This document shows, in pieces, positions 1 to 7,320 of a stretch of DNA of 15,368 bases; position 1 is the first letter of the stretch, and each line of letters begins with the position of its first letter. The translations under genes and the position numbers were made by a program. The stretch lies in NCBI GenBank assembly GCA_045535935.1, contig JAZSMO010000025.1, positions 1 to 15,368 of the forward strand. Reading direction: 5' to 3'. The stretch is from SVFI01 sp045535935. Lineage in GTDB: Bacteria > Bacillota > Clostridia > Lachnospirales > Lachnospiraceae. The notes under the pieces are model-generated. The model saw only the letters and a list, made by a program, of their open reading frames with translations, had not been told where the DNA came from and made no database searches.

Positions 1-1
1 T

Positions 2-571
2 ATCGGCTGGTGTGCACCACAGCAGGGTGCCTGCAAATTATCTTTGAACGTTAAAGAAGGAATTATCCAGGAAGCTCTGATCGAGACAATCGGATGTTCA
101 GGTATGACTCACTCAGCTGCTATGGCATCTGAAATTTTACCGGGAAGAACTGTTCTTGAAGCATTAAATACAGACCTTGTTTGTGATGCTATCAACACAG
201 CTATGAGAGAATTATTCTTACAGATCGTTTACGGTCGTACACAGTCAGCTTTCTCAGAGGACGGACTTCCGGTAGGAGCAGGTCTTGAAGACTTAGGAAA
301 AGGACTTCGTTCACAGGTTGGTACAATGTACGGAACACTTGCTAAAGGTCCTCGTTACCTTGAAATGGCAGAAGGTTATGTAACAGGTATCGCTCTTGAT
401 GCAGATGATCAGATTATCGGTTATAAATTTGTCAGCCTTGGAAAGATGACAGACTTCATCAAAAAAGGTGATGATCCTAACACAGCTTACGAAAAAGCTT
501 GCGGACAGTATGGTCGTGTTGCTGATGCTGTTAAGATTATCGACCCAAGAACAGACGAAGAAGTGAAATAA
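2..571 (+). CDS. NifU-like iron-sulfur cluster scaffold protein (5' end missing)
   Basis: The frame is open to the window's left edge, so the true start lies outside. The TTG at 44 is internal and has no ribosome binding site. About 189 residues are visible. Cysteines appear as WCxxxxGxxC at the edge, in GCSGMTHSAAMASE (resembling the second NifU cysteine motif) and in DLVCDAI (resembling the third). Proteins of this type, next to a GGGtGRT gene, are usually annotated in Clostridia as iron-sulfur assembly scaffolds, so the presumed role is cytoplasmic Fe-S cluster binding or transfer. The C-terminal half is not part of the classical NifU core, and I cannot assign it a function. The stop is 18 nt before the GGGtGRT start, which suggests an operon. 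Codon choice looks restricted (GGT/GGA, CGT, ACA), as in highly expressed genes. The family call is from recognition only; a classical IscU role is not shown. Confidence 0.8.
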   Translation: MGWCAPQQGACKLSLNVKEGIIQEALIETIGCSGMTHSAAMASEILPGRTVLEALNTDLVCDAINTAMRELFLQIVYGRTQSAFSEDGLPVGAGLEDLGKGLRSQVGTMYGTLAKGPRYLEMAEGYVTGIALDADDQIIGYKFVSLGKMTDFIKKGDDPNTAYEKACGQYGRVADAVKIIDPRTDEEVK

Positions 572-589
572 GAGAAGGAGGAAACTATA

Positions 590-1600
590 ATGGCTTTATT
601 TGAATCATATGAAAGACGTATTGACCAGATCAATGCGGTATTAAACAATTATGGAATCGCTTCTCTTGAAGAAGCAGAAAAAATCACAAAAGACGCTGGT
701 CTTAACGTTTACGATCAGGTAAAAGGTATCCAGCCGATTTGTTTCGAGAACGCTTGCTGGGCATACATCACAGGTGCAGCTATCGCAATCAAAAAAGATT
801 GCAGACGCGCAGCTGACGCTGCTGCAGCAATCGGTGAAGGTCTTCAGGCTTTCTGTATCCCGGGTTCTGTTGCAGACACACGTAAAGTAGGTCTCGGACA
901 TGGTAACCTCGGTAAAATGTTATTAGAGGAAGAAACAGAGTGTTTCGCATTCTTAGCAGGTCACGAGTCATTCGCAGCTGCGGAAGGTGCGATCGGTATC
1001 GCTGAGAAAGCAAACAAAGTACGTCAGAAACCGCTTCGCGTTATCTTAAACGGTCTCGGAAAAGACGCAGCTCAGATTATCTCTCGTATCAACGGATTTA
1101 CATTCGTAGAGACAGAGTACGATCCATATACAAACACTGTAAAAGAAGTTTACAGAAAATCATACTCAGAAGGTCTTCGTGCAAAAGTTAACTGCTACGG
1201 TGCAAACGATGTATGTGAAGGTGTAGCTATCATGCACAAAGAAGGTGTAGACGTTTCTATCACAGGTAACTCTACAAACCCTACACGTTTCCAGCATCCG
1301 GTTGCAGGAACATACAAAAAAGAATGTAACGAACAGGGCAAGAAATACTTCTCAGTTGCTTCCGGCGGTGGTACAGGTCGTACACTTCATCCGGACAACA
1401 TGGCTGCAGGTCCTGCTTCCTACGGTATGACAGATACTATGGGACGTATGCACTCTGACGCTCAGTTCGCAGGTTCTTCATCTGTACCGGCTCACGTAGA
1501 AATGATGGGTCTCATCGGCGCAGGTAACAACCCAATGGTTGGTATGACAGTTGCAGTTGCAGTTTCTATCGAAGAAGCTGCTACAGCTGGTAAGTTCTAA
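590..1600 (+). CDS. GGGtGRT family protein
   Basis: 336 residues with the family-defining motif GGGTGRT at residues 259-265, followed by a His/Met/Gly-rich stretch (H267, H288, H302). ATG is preceded by GAGAAGGAGG ending about 9 nt upstream, a very strong Shine-Dalgarno. Eight cysteines are present (residues 51, 56, 71, 89, 118, 202, 209, 246), including C51-x4-C56 and C202-x6-C209, which could hold a metal or Fe-S cluster; that is inference. No signal peptide or obvious membrane segment is seen, so it is probably cytoplasmic. The family is widespread in anaerobes but, as far as I know, has no established biochemical function. It follows the NifU-like gene by 18 nt and ends the operon before a strong terminator. 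Codon use appears biased toward abundant-tRNA codons, suggesting high expression. Confidence 0.9.
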   Translation: MALFESYERRIDQINAVLNNYGIASLEEAEKITKDAGLNVYDQVKGIQPICFENACWAYITGAAIAIKKDCRRAADAAAAIGEGLQAFCIPGSVADTRKVGLGHGNLGKMLLEEETECFAFLAGHESFAAAEGAIGIAEKANKVRQKPLRVILNGLGKDAAQIISRINGFTFVETEYDPYTNTVKEVYRKSYSEGLRAKVNCYGANDVCEGVAIMHKEGVDVSITGNSTNPTRFQHPVAGTYKKECNEQGKKYFSVASGGGTGRTLHPDNMAAGPASYGMTDTMGRMHSDAQFAGSSSVPAHVEMMGLIGAGNNPMVGMTVAVAVSIEEAATAGKF

Positions 1601-1630
1601 GAATTGCTTAGAATGAATAATTGAATTTTG

Positions 1631-1658
1631 ACTCCCCGGCTTTGGTCGGGGAGTTTTT
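1631..1658 (+). terminator. Rho-independent terminator of the NifU-like/GGGtGRT operon
   Basis: A perfect 8-bp GC-rich stem, ACTCCCCG (1631-1638) with CGGGGAGT (1647-1654), has an 8-nt loop and a run of five T from 1654. It starts 30 nt after the GGGtGRT stop codon. Confidence 0.92.
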
Positions 1659-1732
1659 GCGTTGTTTAGTGATGGCTGATATGAATATTTTTCACATTTT
1701 CACAAACACTATCTCTGAAAGGATGGTGTTAT

Positions 1733-1891
1733 ATGGAAAAAAATAAACAGGAAATGTCTGCAAGTCGCTCAGAACAAAAAAGCACAAACATTTATGATGA
1801 CGGAAACATTCCAAAAGAAGATCTTCCGCAGGATGTGATTCCTGATGAGGTTCCGCGTAAGGATGGTCCCGGTGGTGAAAGCGGCAAATAA
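1733..1891 (+). CDS. Small acidic hydrophilic protein (52 aa), unknown function
   Basis: An ATG at 1733 is preceded by GAAAGGA (1717-1723) with 9-nt spacing. It opens a 52-codon frame ending in TAA at 1889-1891. The product starts MEKNKQEMSASRSEQ and ends with PRKDGPGGESGK. It is strongly hydrophilic, rich in Asp, Glu, Lys and Pro, and has no membrane segment, signal peptide or cysteine, so it is probably disordered. A good terminator follows 15 nt downstream and another closes the upstream operon, so this is a self-contained transcription unit. I do not recognise the family; I have a vague impression that Clostridia small proteins often end in a DGPGG-like tail, but cannot verify it. The ribosome binding site, start and terminator spacing support a real gene. 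No promoter is clear between 1659 and 1716. Confidence 0.65.
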   Translation: MEKNKQEMSASRSEQKSTNIYDDGNIPKEDLPQDVIPDEVPRKDGPGGESGK

Positions 1892-1906
1892 TGTCTGTAA
1901 TTTGAG

Positions 1907-1937
1907 ATTCCCCGACATTTGTTCGGGGGATTTTTTT
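1907..1937 (+). terminator. Rho-independent terminator after the small gene
   Basis: Stem ATTCCCCGA (1907-1915) pairs with TCGGGGGAT (1923-1931), nine pairs including one G-U, with a 7-nt loop and seven T from 1931. It begins 15 nt after the 52-codon gene's stop. Confidence 0.9.
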
Positions 1938-1946
1938 ATCAAAATA

Positions 1947-1975
1947 TTGTAGTCGAGTCAGGGATGTGGTTAAAT
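1947..1975 (+). promoter_or_regulatory. Weak candidate sigma-A promoter for the aldo/keto reductase gene
   Basis: TTGTAG (1947-1952) and TTAAAT (1970-1975) are separated by 17 bp. Matches to consensus are partial (3/6 and 4/6). It is supported mainly by position, between a terminator and a gene that needs a promoter. Confidence 0.25.
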
Positions 1976-2013
1976 TAGAGTGTAAATCCAAAATTCATCA
2001 AAGGAGACAAGCC

Positions 2014-2886
2014 ATGAAAACAATGAATGACAAATTTACTCTATCAAACGGAATGCAAATTCCATGTATTGGATTCGGAACATATAATCCGCAAGGTGGC
2101 GACAATATAAAGATAATTCAGACTGCGATTGATGTCGGATATCGCTATTTTGATACTGCATCGCTTTATGAGACGGAAAGAGCATTAGGAAGTGCAATAA
2201 AAGGTAGCGGGATTGCGCGAGAGGAGTTTTTCGTTGCTTCAAAATTGTGGATGGACGAGACAGGATATGAAGGCGCATTCCAAGCGCTAGGGCGCACATT
2301 GGAACGCTTACAGATGGACTATTTGGATTTATATCTTATTCATTGGCCGAAGGCCGATGAGAAGGAAGCCGGATGGAAACAGCGCAATATTGATACATGG
2401 CGGGCTATGGAGGAGTTATGTACGGAAGGGAAAGTTCGTGCGCTTGGTCTTAGCAATTTCCTGCCGCATCATTTGGATGTGATAATGGAGAATGCTACGG
2501 TAAAGCCTGTGGTGAATCAATTGGAACTTCATCCGGGCTATATGCAGCATGCGGCTGTTTCTTACACCGTAGAAAGAGGTGTTTTACCACAAGCATGGAG
2601 TCCGCTCGGAAGAGCAAAATTAACGGAGAATCCGTTTGTTCTGGAATTGGCTGCAAAATACGGAAAATCAGCGGCGCAGGTGTGTCTTAGATATTTATTG
2701 CAAAAAAATATCAATCCACTTGTGAAGGCTTCCGGAGAAGAGAGAATGAAGGCAAATATAGATATATTTGATTTTGAAATAGAAAAAGAAGATATACACG
2801 TATTGGATTGTTTGCCACAGACGGCATGGTCAGGAGAACATCCTGATTTTGCTGTTCCGAAGGTGACCAGTAAATTCTTTTGTTAA
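2014..2886 (+). CDS. Aldo/keto reductase (NADPH-dependent oxidoreductase)
   Basis: 290 residues, a typical family size. The TIM-barrel aldo/keto reductase tetrad is visible: D47 and Y52 in FDTASLYETE, K77 in ASKLW and H110 in LIHWP. Further signatures are GLSNF (145-149), NQLELHP (168-174), QAWSPLG (193-199) and the cofactor-site segment VKASGEERMKANI (237-249), which resembles the NADPH-binding KxxxxxR loop. ATG 2014 is chosen because AAGGAG (2001-2006) lies 7 nt upstream; the in-frame ATG at 1966 would add 16 residues not typical of the family and lacks a binding site. The enzyme should reduce aldehydes or ketones in the cytoplasm; the substrate cannot be read from sequence. The gene appears monocistronic, with 133 nt before the next gene and no clear terminator there. 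Confidence 0.93.
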   Translation: MKTMNDKFTLSNGMQIPCIGFGTYNPQGGDNIKIIQTAIDVGYRYFDTASLYETERALGSAIKGSGIAREEFFVASKLWMDETGYEGAFQALGRTLERLQMDYLDLYLIHWPKADEKEAGWKQRNIDTWRAMEELCTEGKVRALGLSNFLPHHLDVIMENATVKPVVNQLELHPGYMQHAAVSYTVERGVLPQAWSPLGRAKLTENPFVLELAAKYGKSAAQVCLRYLLQKNINPLVKASGEERMKANIDIFDFEIEKEDIHVLDCLPQTAWSGEHPDFAVPKVTSKFFC

Positions 2887-2921
2887 AAATGCACAAAAAT
2901 TCAGAATAATATTCAAATAAA

Positions 2922-2950
2922 TTGACCTTTTACATAAAATGTTATATTCT
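2922..2950 (+). promoter_or_regulatory. Candidate sigma-A promoter of the c-di-GMP gene
   Basis: TTGACC (2922-2927, 5/6 match) is followed by TATATT (2943-2948, 5/6, 15-bp spacer) or TATTCT (2945-2950, 4/6, 17-bp spacer). Either predicts a start near 2957 and a leader of about 65 nt before ATG 3020. Confidence 0.5.
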
Positions 2951-2954
2951 ATTC

Positions 2955-2975
2955 ATATAGTTCGGAGAACTATGT
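2955..2975 (+). promoter_or_regulatory. Leader hairpin with a GGA loop
   Basis: ATAGTTC (2957-2963) and GAACTAT (2967-2973) are perfect 7-bp arms around the 3-nt loop GGA. The stem extends by U-G and A-U to 2955-2975. GGA exposed in a hairpin loop is the core of CsrA/RsmA sites. It sits at or just after the predicted transcription start, about 43 nt upstream of a second GGA in the Shine-Dalgarno. The alternative is a plain palindromic operator. Confidence 0.4.
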
Positions 2976-3000
2976 GCAGGGAACAGATATACTTATGAGA

Positions 3001-3012
3001 CTACAAGGATGT
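3001..3012 (+). promoter_or_regulatory. Putative CsrA binding site overlapping the Shine-Dalgarno
   Basis: CTACAAGGATGT matches the CsrA SELEX consensus RUACARGGAUGU at 11 of 12 positions; only the first base differs. It contains the AAGGA ribosome binding site (3005-3009), 10 nt before ATG 3020, so bound CsrA would block initiation. Consensus from established E. coli CsrA work; its use here is inference. Confidence 0.45.
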
Positions 3013-3019
3013 TGGCTTT

Positions 3020-5299
3020 ATGAAATTACTACTTGGATTGGGACTTTTATTAACTTTATTTGTTATCGGATATTACATCTTCAAGGTCCACGGAAGGATA
3101 GAAGAGAGCAAGCTGGGGCATACAGTGTCCTGGCTTCTTATAATTGGCTTTGTTATTGTTTTATTCAATTTGATTAACCTTTTTGTTCCGGCAAAATTGC
3201 TGAGTCTTATTGCATATAGTGGATATTACATTTCGACGAACTGGCTATTGTATTTTCTGTTAAAGTTTTCACTTGAATTTATCGGAGCCAGATTTGATCA
3301 ACATATCAATCGAGGGTTGATGATCTTTGTTCTTATGGTGGATTCCCTTTCACTTGTGCTAAATACGGTATTTAAACACATGTTTGATATTGTTGTGACG
3401 CAGTGGCATGGTGACAATTATTACAATGTAATTTTAAAGCCGCCTTTCTACATTCATTACGGATTTGCGTTGCTTTTAGCATTGTTTTGTTTTATCAGCT
3501 TGTTTTACAGGGTGTTTAAAGCGGCGGTATTTTATCGAAAGAAATATCTTCTGATTGCATGTATTTTGGTTGTAATTGTTGTGATAAATATATTTACAAT
3601 CGATAAAGCAGTGGATTTATCTGTTTTTGCTTATGTTGTTATGGGAATTGCAATCTATTATTGTGTTTTCGTTTACACGCCGCAACAGCTTTTGCCGAAG
3701 ACCCTGCTACAGGTGGCGCATGAGATGACGGTCGGTTTGATCGTCTATGATGCAGATGGTGTGCTTTTGTATAAGAACAAAAAAGCGGAACAGCTTCTGG
3801 ATGATGAGGCACCATTTGTTAATATGTACGGAGTTACGATGGAAAGCTTGTGCCTTGCTGATTTTTATGAGAAGACAGATAGCTTTTCAAAGCAGGAAAC
3901 CCTCTATAAAAACGATATCCCGCGTGTGTTTGATATTCAAATGCAGAAACTTCATGATAACGGAAAACAGTTGGAAGGCACCTATTACATTATTAAGGAT
4001 GTAACCAGTGAATTGGAGCAGATGGATAAGGAGAAATATCTTTCTTCCCATGACAGTCTCACGGGGCTTTACAATAAACAATATTTCTATGAAAAAACCG
4101 AGCAGTACATCAATTTCCATCCGCACAAAGAGTTTTATATGATTTGTACGGATATCAGAGAATTTAAGATGATCAATGATTTCTTCGGTACAAAGGTCGG
4201 AGATCAGGTGTTGATTAATTTTGCAAAGATGCTCAGCGGACAACTTTCCGATGCGAGCATTTACGGTCGTATCGAGAATGATGTATTTGGTATATTGATT
4301 GCAAAAGATAAGTATAACGAAGATAAGTTTTCTGCTATGGCGCAGGAGGCTTTTGATTCATGTATTGATACCGGAATTTCTTTCCCGACTATCAATTATA
4401 TCGGTGTTTATGAGATTACGGATCGTTCCATTCCTGCTTCTGTTATGTGTGACCGTGCGCGCATGGCGATTACTTCGATAAAGGGATCGTTCCAGAAGCG
4501 TGTTGCATATTATAATGATGCGCTCAGAGATAATATTTTGTACGAACAGGAATTGATTACTGATTTGGATCATGCAATCGCCACCGGCGAGATCAAGATG
4601 TATCTTCAGCCGCAGATGTCAGTAGATGGACGAATGCTCGGAGCGGAAGCTCTTGTGCGTTGGGAGCACGGAGAAAAAGGCATGATTATGCCGGGCAATT
4701 TTATTCCGGTATTTGAGAAAAACGGTCTTATTTCCGAAGTGGATAAACATATTTGGGAGCTTGCCTGCAAACAGCTTCGCAAATGGAAGGCGGAAGGAAA
4801 AGAGGATTTATATATTTCGGTCAATATTTCACCGAGAGATTTCTATTTCCTGAATATTTACCAGGTATTTACCGATCTTGTAGTAAAATATGATATATCG
4901 CCGGAGAACCTCAAACTTGAAATTACGGAAACAGCCATTGCCATGGATGTAAAGCGACAACTGGAGTTGATTGAGAGATTGCGTAACTATGGTTTCGTTG
5001 TTGAAATGGATGATTTCGGAAGCGGTTATTCATCACTCAATATGTTGAAGGATATTCAGGTTGATATTCTTAAGATTGATATGGCATTTCTTCGAAAATC
5101 AAAAGATGAAGAGAGATCTAAAAAGATTCTTCACATGATCATCAATCTTTCCAAACAACTTGGAATGCCGGTTATTTCCGAGGGTGTTGAAACAAGAGAG
5201 CAGGTGGATTATTTGTCGGATTTCGGTTGCGATATGTTCCAGGGCTACTATTTTGCAAAACCAATGGATGTCGCATCTTTTGAGAAATTATATTTGTAA
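3020..5299 (+). CDS. Membrane c-di-GMP phosphodiesterase (7TM-PAS-degenerate GGDEF-EAL)
   Basis: 759 residues. Residues 1-220 hold about seven hydrophobic segments (near 2-22, 38-56, 62-84, 98-117, 146-166, 176-195, 199-219), like the 7TM region of some sensor kinases. A PAS-like domain (about 230-330) follows, then GGDEF (about 340-500) and EAL (about 510-759). The GGDEF signature is replaced by ENDVF (419-423) and no RxxD inhibitory site is seen, so cyclase activity is unlikely. The EAL domain keeps its expected residues: E543 (EALVRW), N602, E634 (EITE), D664-D665 (DDFGSGYSSL), K685 (KID), E721 (EGVET) and Q741. It is therefore a probable active phosphodiesterase cleaving c-di-GMP to pGpG in response to a membrane or PAS signal. 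Its ribosome binding site AAGGA lies in a CsrA-like sequence. The next gene starts 47 nt downstream with no terminator between, so cotranscription is possible. Confidence 0.92.
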   Translation: MKLLLGLGLLLTLFVIGYYIFKVHGRIEESKLGHTVSWLLIIGFVIVLFNLINLFVPAKLLSLIAYSGYYISTNWLLYFLLKFSLEFIGARFDQHINRGLMIFVLMVDSLSLVLNTVFKHMFDIVVTQWHGDNYYNVILKPPFYIHYGFALLLALFCFISLFYRVFKAAVFYRKKYLLIACILVVIVVINIFTIDKAVDLSVFAYVVMGIAIYYCVFVYTPQQLLPKTLLQVAHEMTVGLIVYDADGVLLYKNKKAEQLLDDEAPFVNMYGVTMESLCLADFYEKTDSFSKQETLYKNDIPRVFDIQMQKLHDNGKQLEGTYYIIKDVTSELEQMDKEKYLSSHDSLTGLYNKQYFYEKTEQYINFHPHKEFYMICTDIREFKMINDFFGTKVGDQVLINFAKMLSGQLSDASIYGRIENDVFGILIAKDKYNEDKFSAMAQEAFDSCIDTGISFPTINYIGVYEITDRSIPASVMCDRARMAITSIKGSFQKRVAYYNDALRDNILYEQELITDLDHAIATGEIKMYLQPQMSVDGRMLGAEALVRWEHGEKGMIMPGNFIPVFEKNGLISEVDKHIWELACKQLRKWKAEGKEDLYISVNISPRDFYFLNIYQVFTDLVVKYDISPENLKLEITETAIAMDVKRQLELIERLRNYGFVVEMDDFGSGYSSLNMLKDIQVDILKIDMAFLRKSKDEERSKKILHMIINLSKQLGMPVISEGVETREQVDYLSDFGCDMFQGYYFAKPMDVASFEKLYL

Positions 5300-5346
5300 T
5301 ATTTTACTTTGATTCACTATATTACATAGAAAGAGGGTAGAATTTT

Positions 5347-5967
5347 ATGAAGACAATTATTACAATCGGACGTCAATTTGGTTCCGGAGGAAGAGAGATC
5401 GGCGAGAAACTTGCCAAAGAGTTCAACATACCGTGCTATGACAAAGAACTTCTGACCAGAGCAGCAAAGGAAAGCGGTTTTTGTGAAGAACTGATTCAGA
5501 CTCACGACGAAAGACCGACCAACAGTTTTTTGTATAATCTGGTGATGGATACGTATTCTTTTGGTTATAATGCAGCCGGTATGATTGATATGCCAATCAG
5601 TCAGAAAGTGTTTTTGGCACAGTTTGATGCAATCAAGAAAATGGCGGATGAAGGTCCGTGTATTATTGTCGGTCGTTGTGCAGACTATGCATTAGCGGAT
5701 TATGAAAATTGTCTCAGTGTGTTTATCCACGGTGATATGCCTTGTAAAATCAAGAGAATCATGGAGAAATATAATCTGTCAGAAAACAAAGCAAAGGACA
5801 TGATTGTGAAAAAGGATAGACAGCGTCAGAGTTATTACAATTACTATTCCTCAAAGAAGTGGGGCTTCAGTGATAGTTATGATTTGTCAGTAAACAGCAG
5901 TGTTCTCGGTATTGACGGTACCGTGAATTTGTTAAAACAGTTTATATCAGATTTTGAAAACAAATAA
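5347..5967 (+). CDS. Cytidylate kinase-like family protein
   Basis: 206 residues beginning MKTIITIGRQFGSGGREIG. The glycine-rich GRQFGSGGREIG (residues 8-19) is the modified P-loop typical of the cytidylate kinase-like family common in Clostridia and Bacteroidetes. IIVGRCADYAL in the middle and a basic lid-like segment (KKDRQRQSYYNYY) near residues 155-167 fit a nucleoside-monophosphate kinase fold. The physiological substrate of this family is not established; it is distinct from the housekeeping cmk. ATG is preceded by AGAGGG (5332-5337) at 9-nt spacing. The next gene's ATG follows the stop by 13 nt, indicating an operon. No signal peptide; cytoplasmic. Confidence 0.88.
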   Translation: MKTIITIGRQFGSGGREIGEKLAKEFNIPCYDKELLTRAAKESGFCEELIQTHDERPTNSFLYNLVMDTYSFGYNAAGMIDMPISQKVFLAQFDAIKKMADEGPCIIVGRCADYALADYENCLSVFIHGDMPCKIKRIMEKYNLSENKAKDMIVKKDRQRQSYYNYYSSKKWGFSDSYDLSVNSSVLGIDGTVNLLKQFISDFENK

Positions 5968-5980
5968 AAGGAAATACATT

Positions 5981-7303
5981 ATGAAGTTTCGTATTGACAA
6001 AAAGTATTTTGCATGGGGGTTGACTGCGTTTTGTGTAATTGCAGCATCCATCGTATTTTATTATGTTTTATTTCACATGGGAAACATCAAGAGTGCGTTC
6101 AGTTCAGCGGTAAAGATTTGTATGCCGATCATTGACGGTCTTGTTGTTGCATATCTTCTTGCTCCGGTAGTAAATTATCTGGAGCGAGATTGTTTTTTTC
6201 CGTTGTGTAAAAAATGCAATATTGAACTGAAAGTGAAAGCAAAGAAAAGAATTCGTCTATTTACAGCGCTTCTTACCATATTTGCACTTTTGTTATTGAT
6301 TTATTGGTTCTGTGTCATGATTATTCCGCAGCTCATTGAGAGTGTGCAGAATATTATTTTGCAACTCCCGACATATGTGAATAATTTAACAAATTGGGTG
6401 GAAAATATATTTGAAAAAAACAAAGAGCTCAGTGTATTGGTGAATGATTTTATCGTACAATATTCCGGGCAGATTGAAGAGGTAACTACCGACAAGTTAA
6501 TTCCGCAGCTCAATGATATTGTTCAGTCGATTTCGTCCACAGTCTTTTCGAGTGTGCTGAACGTACTGATTATGGCATGGAATTTCTTTATCGGTCTTAT
6601 TATTGCGTTATATCTGCTTATCAGTAAGGAATTGCTTGCGGGACAGGGCAAAAAGATATTTTATGCCTTACTTGAAGAGGATAGCGCCAATGCTGCAATC
6701 CGTAATGTACGTTTTGTACATCAAACGTTTGGCGGATTTATCAGCGGAAAACTCGTAGATTCCCTTATAATCGGAATGCTTTGTTTTATCGGAATGACTT
6801 TGTTGAATCTTCCGTATCCCCTTTTGATCAGTGTGATTATTGGCGTAACAAATATCATACCATTTTTCGGTCCATTCATCGGAGCCGTTCCGAGTATCAT
6901 ATTAATTCTCATGGTCAATCCGCTGCAGGCACTTTATTTTGCGATTTTTGTTTTCGTTCTGCAGCAGTTTGATGGCAATATTCTCGGACCTAAGATTCTT
7001 GGTGACAAAACAGGATTATCCAGCTTTTGGGTTATTTTTGCCATTACATTATTCGGCGGTTACTGGGGATTCCTGGGCATGGCAGTCGGTGTTCCGGTAT
7101 TTGCGGTTCTTTATGCGGCGTGGAAAGCGTTAATTAATCGATCGCTGCATAAAAAAGGTTTGCCGACGGATACTAACGAATATCTGAATTTATCTGAGAT
7201 AAAAAATAATGAATTTATAGAATTATCGCCAATAAAAGAAAAAGAATTAAAGAAACATAGAAAAGAAGATAAAACAGACGATAAAAAAGAAAATCAAAAA
7301 TAA
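5981..7303 (+). CDS. AI-2E family transporter (PerM-type permease)
   Basis: 440 residues with an N-terminal hydrophobic pair (about 10-32 and 45-65), a central extracytoplasmic-like amphipathic stretch rich in I/V/N/Q, then a cluster of hydrophobic segments including NIIPFFGPFIGAVPS and the FGGYWGFLGMAVGVPVFAVLYA region, both characteristic of the family. The tail is very hydrophilic and lysine-rich (ends KTDDKKENQK). ATG 5981 is chosen because AAAGGA (5967-5972) is 8 nt upstream; the in-frame ATG at 5954 would overlap the previous gene and lacks a binding site. The family name comes from E. coli TqsA, but many members carry other cargo, some coupled to Na+/H+ exchange; an autoinducer-2 role is not implied here. 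It lies between the kinase-like gene and dtd with short gaps. Confidence 0.9.
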   Translation: MKFRIDKKYFAWGLTAFCVIAASIVFYYVLFHMGNIKSAFSSAVKICMPIIDGLVVAYLLAPVVNYLERDCFFPLCKKCNIELKVKAKKRIRLFTALLTIFALLLLIYWFCVMIIPQLIESVQNIILQLPTYVNNLTNWVENIFEKNKELSVLVNDFIVQYSGQIEEVTTDKLIPQLNDIVQSISSTVFSSVLNVLIMAWNFFIGLIIALYLLISKELLAGQGKKIFYALLEEDSANAAIRNVRFVHQTFGGFISGKLVDSLIIGMLCFIGMTLLNLPYPLLISVIIGVTNIIPFFGPFIGAVPSIILILMVNPLQALYFAIFVFVLQQFDGNILGPKILGDKTGLSSFWVIFAITLFGGYWGFLGMAVGVPVFAVLYAAWKALINRSLHKKGLPTDTNEYLNLSEIKNNEFIELSPIKEKELKKHRKEDKTDDKKENQK

Positions 7304-7320
7304 AAAAGAAGATAAAGTTT

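Noticed and set aside
1656..1681. Promoter for the 52-codon gene (TTGCGT / TATGAA)
   Set aside because: Matches are 3/6 and 4/6 and the -35 overlaps the preceding terminator T-run; not convincing.
1692..1991. Minus-strand open frame opposite the small gene
   Set aside because: No ribosome binding site, composition unlike a protein, and it runs through the plus-strand terminator; the plus-strand 52-codon gene explains the region.
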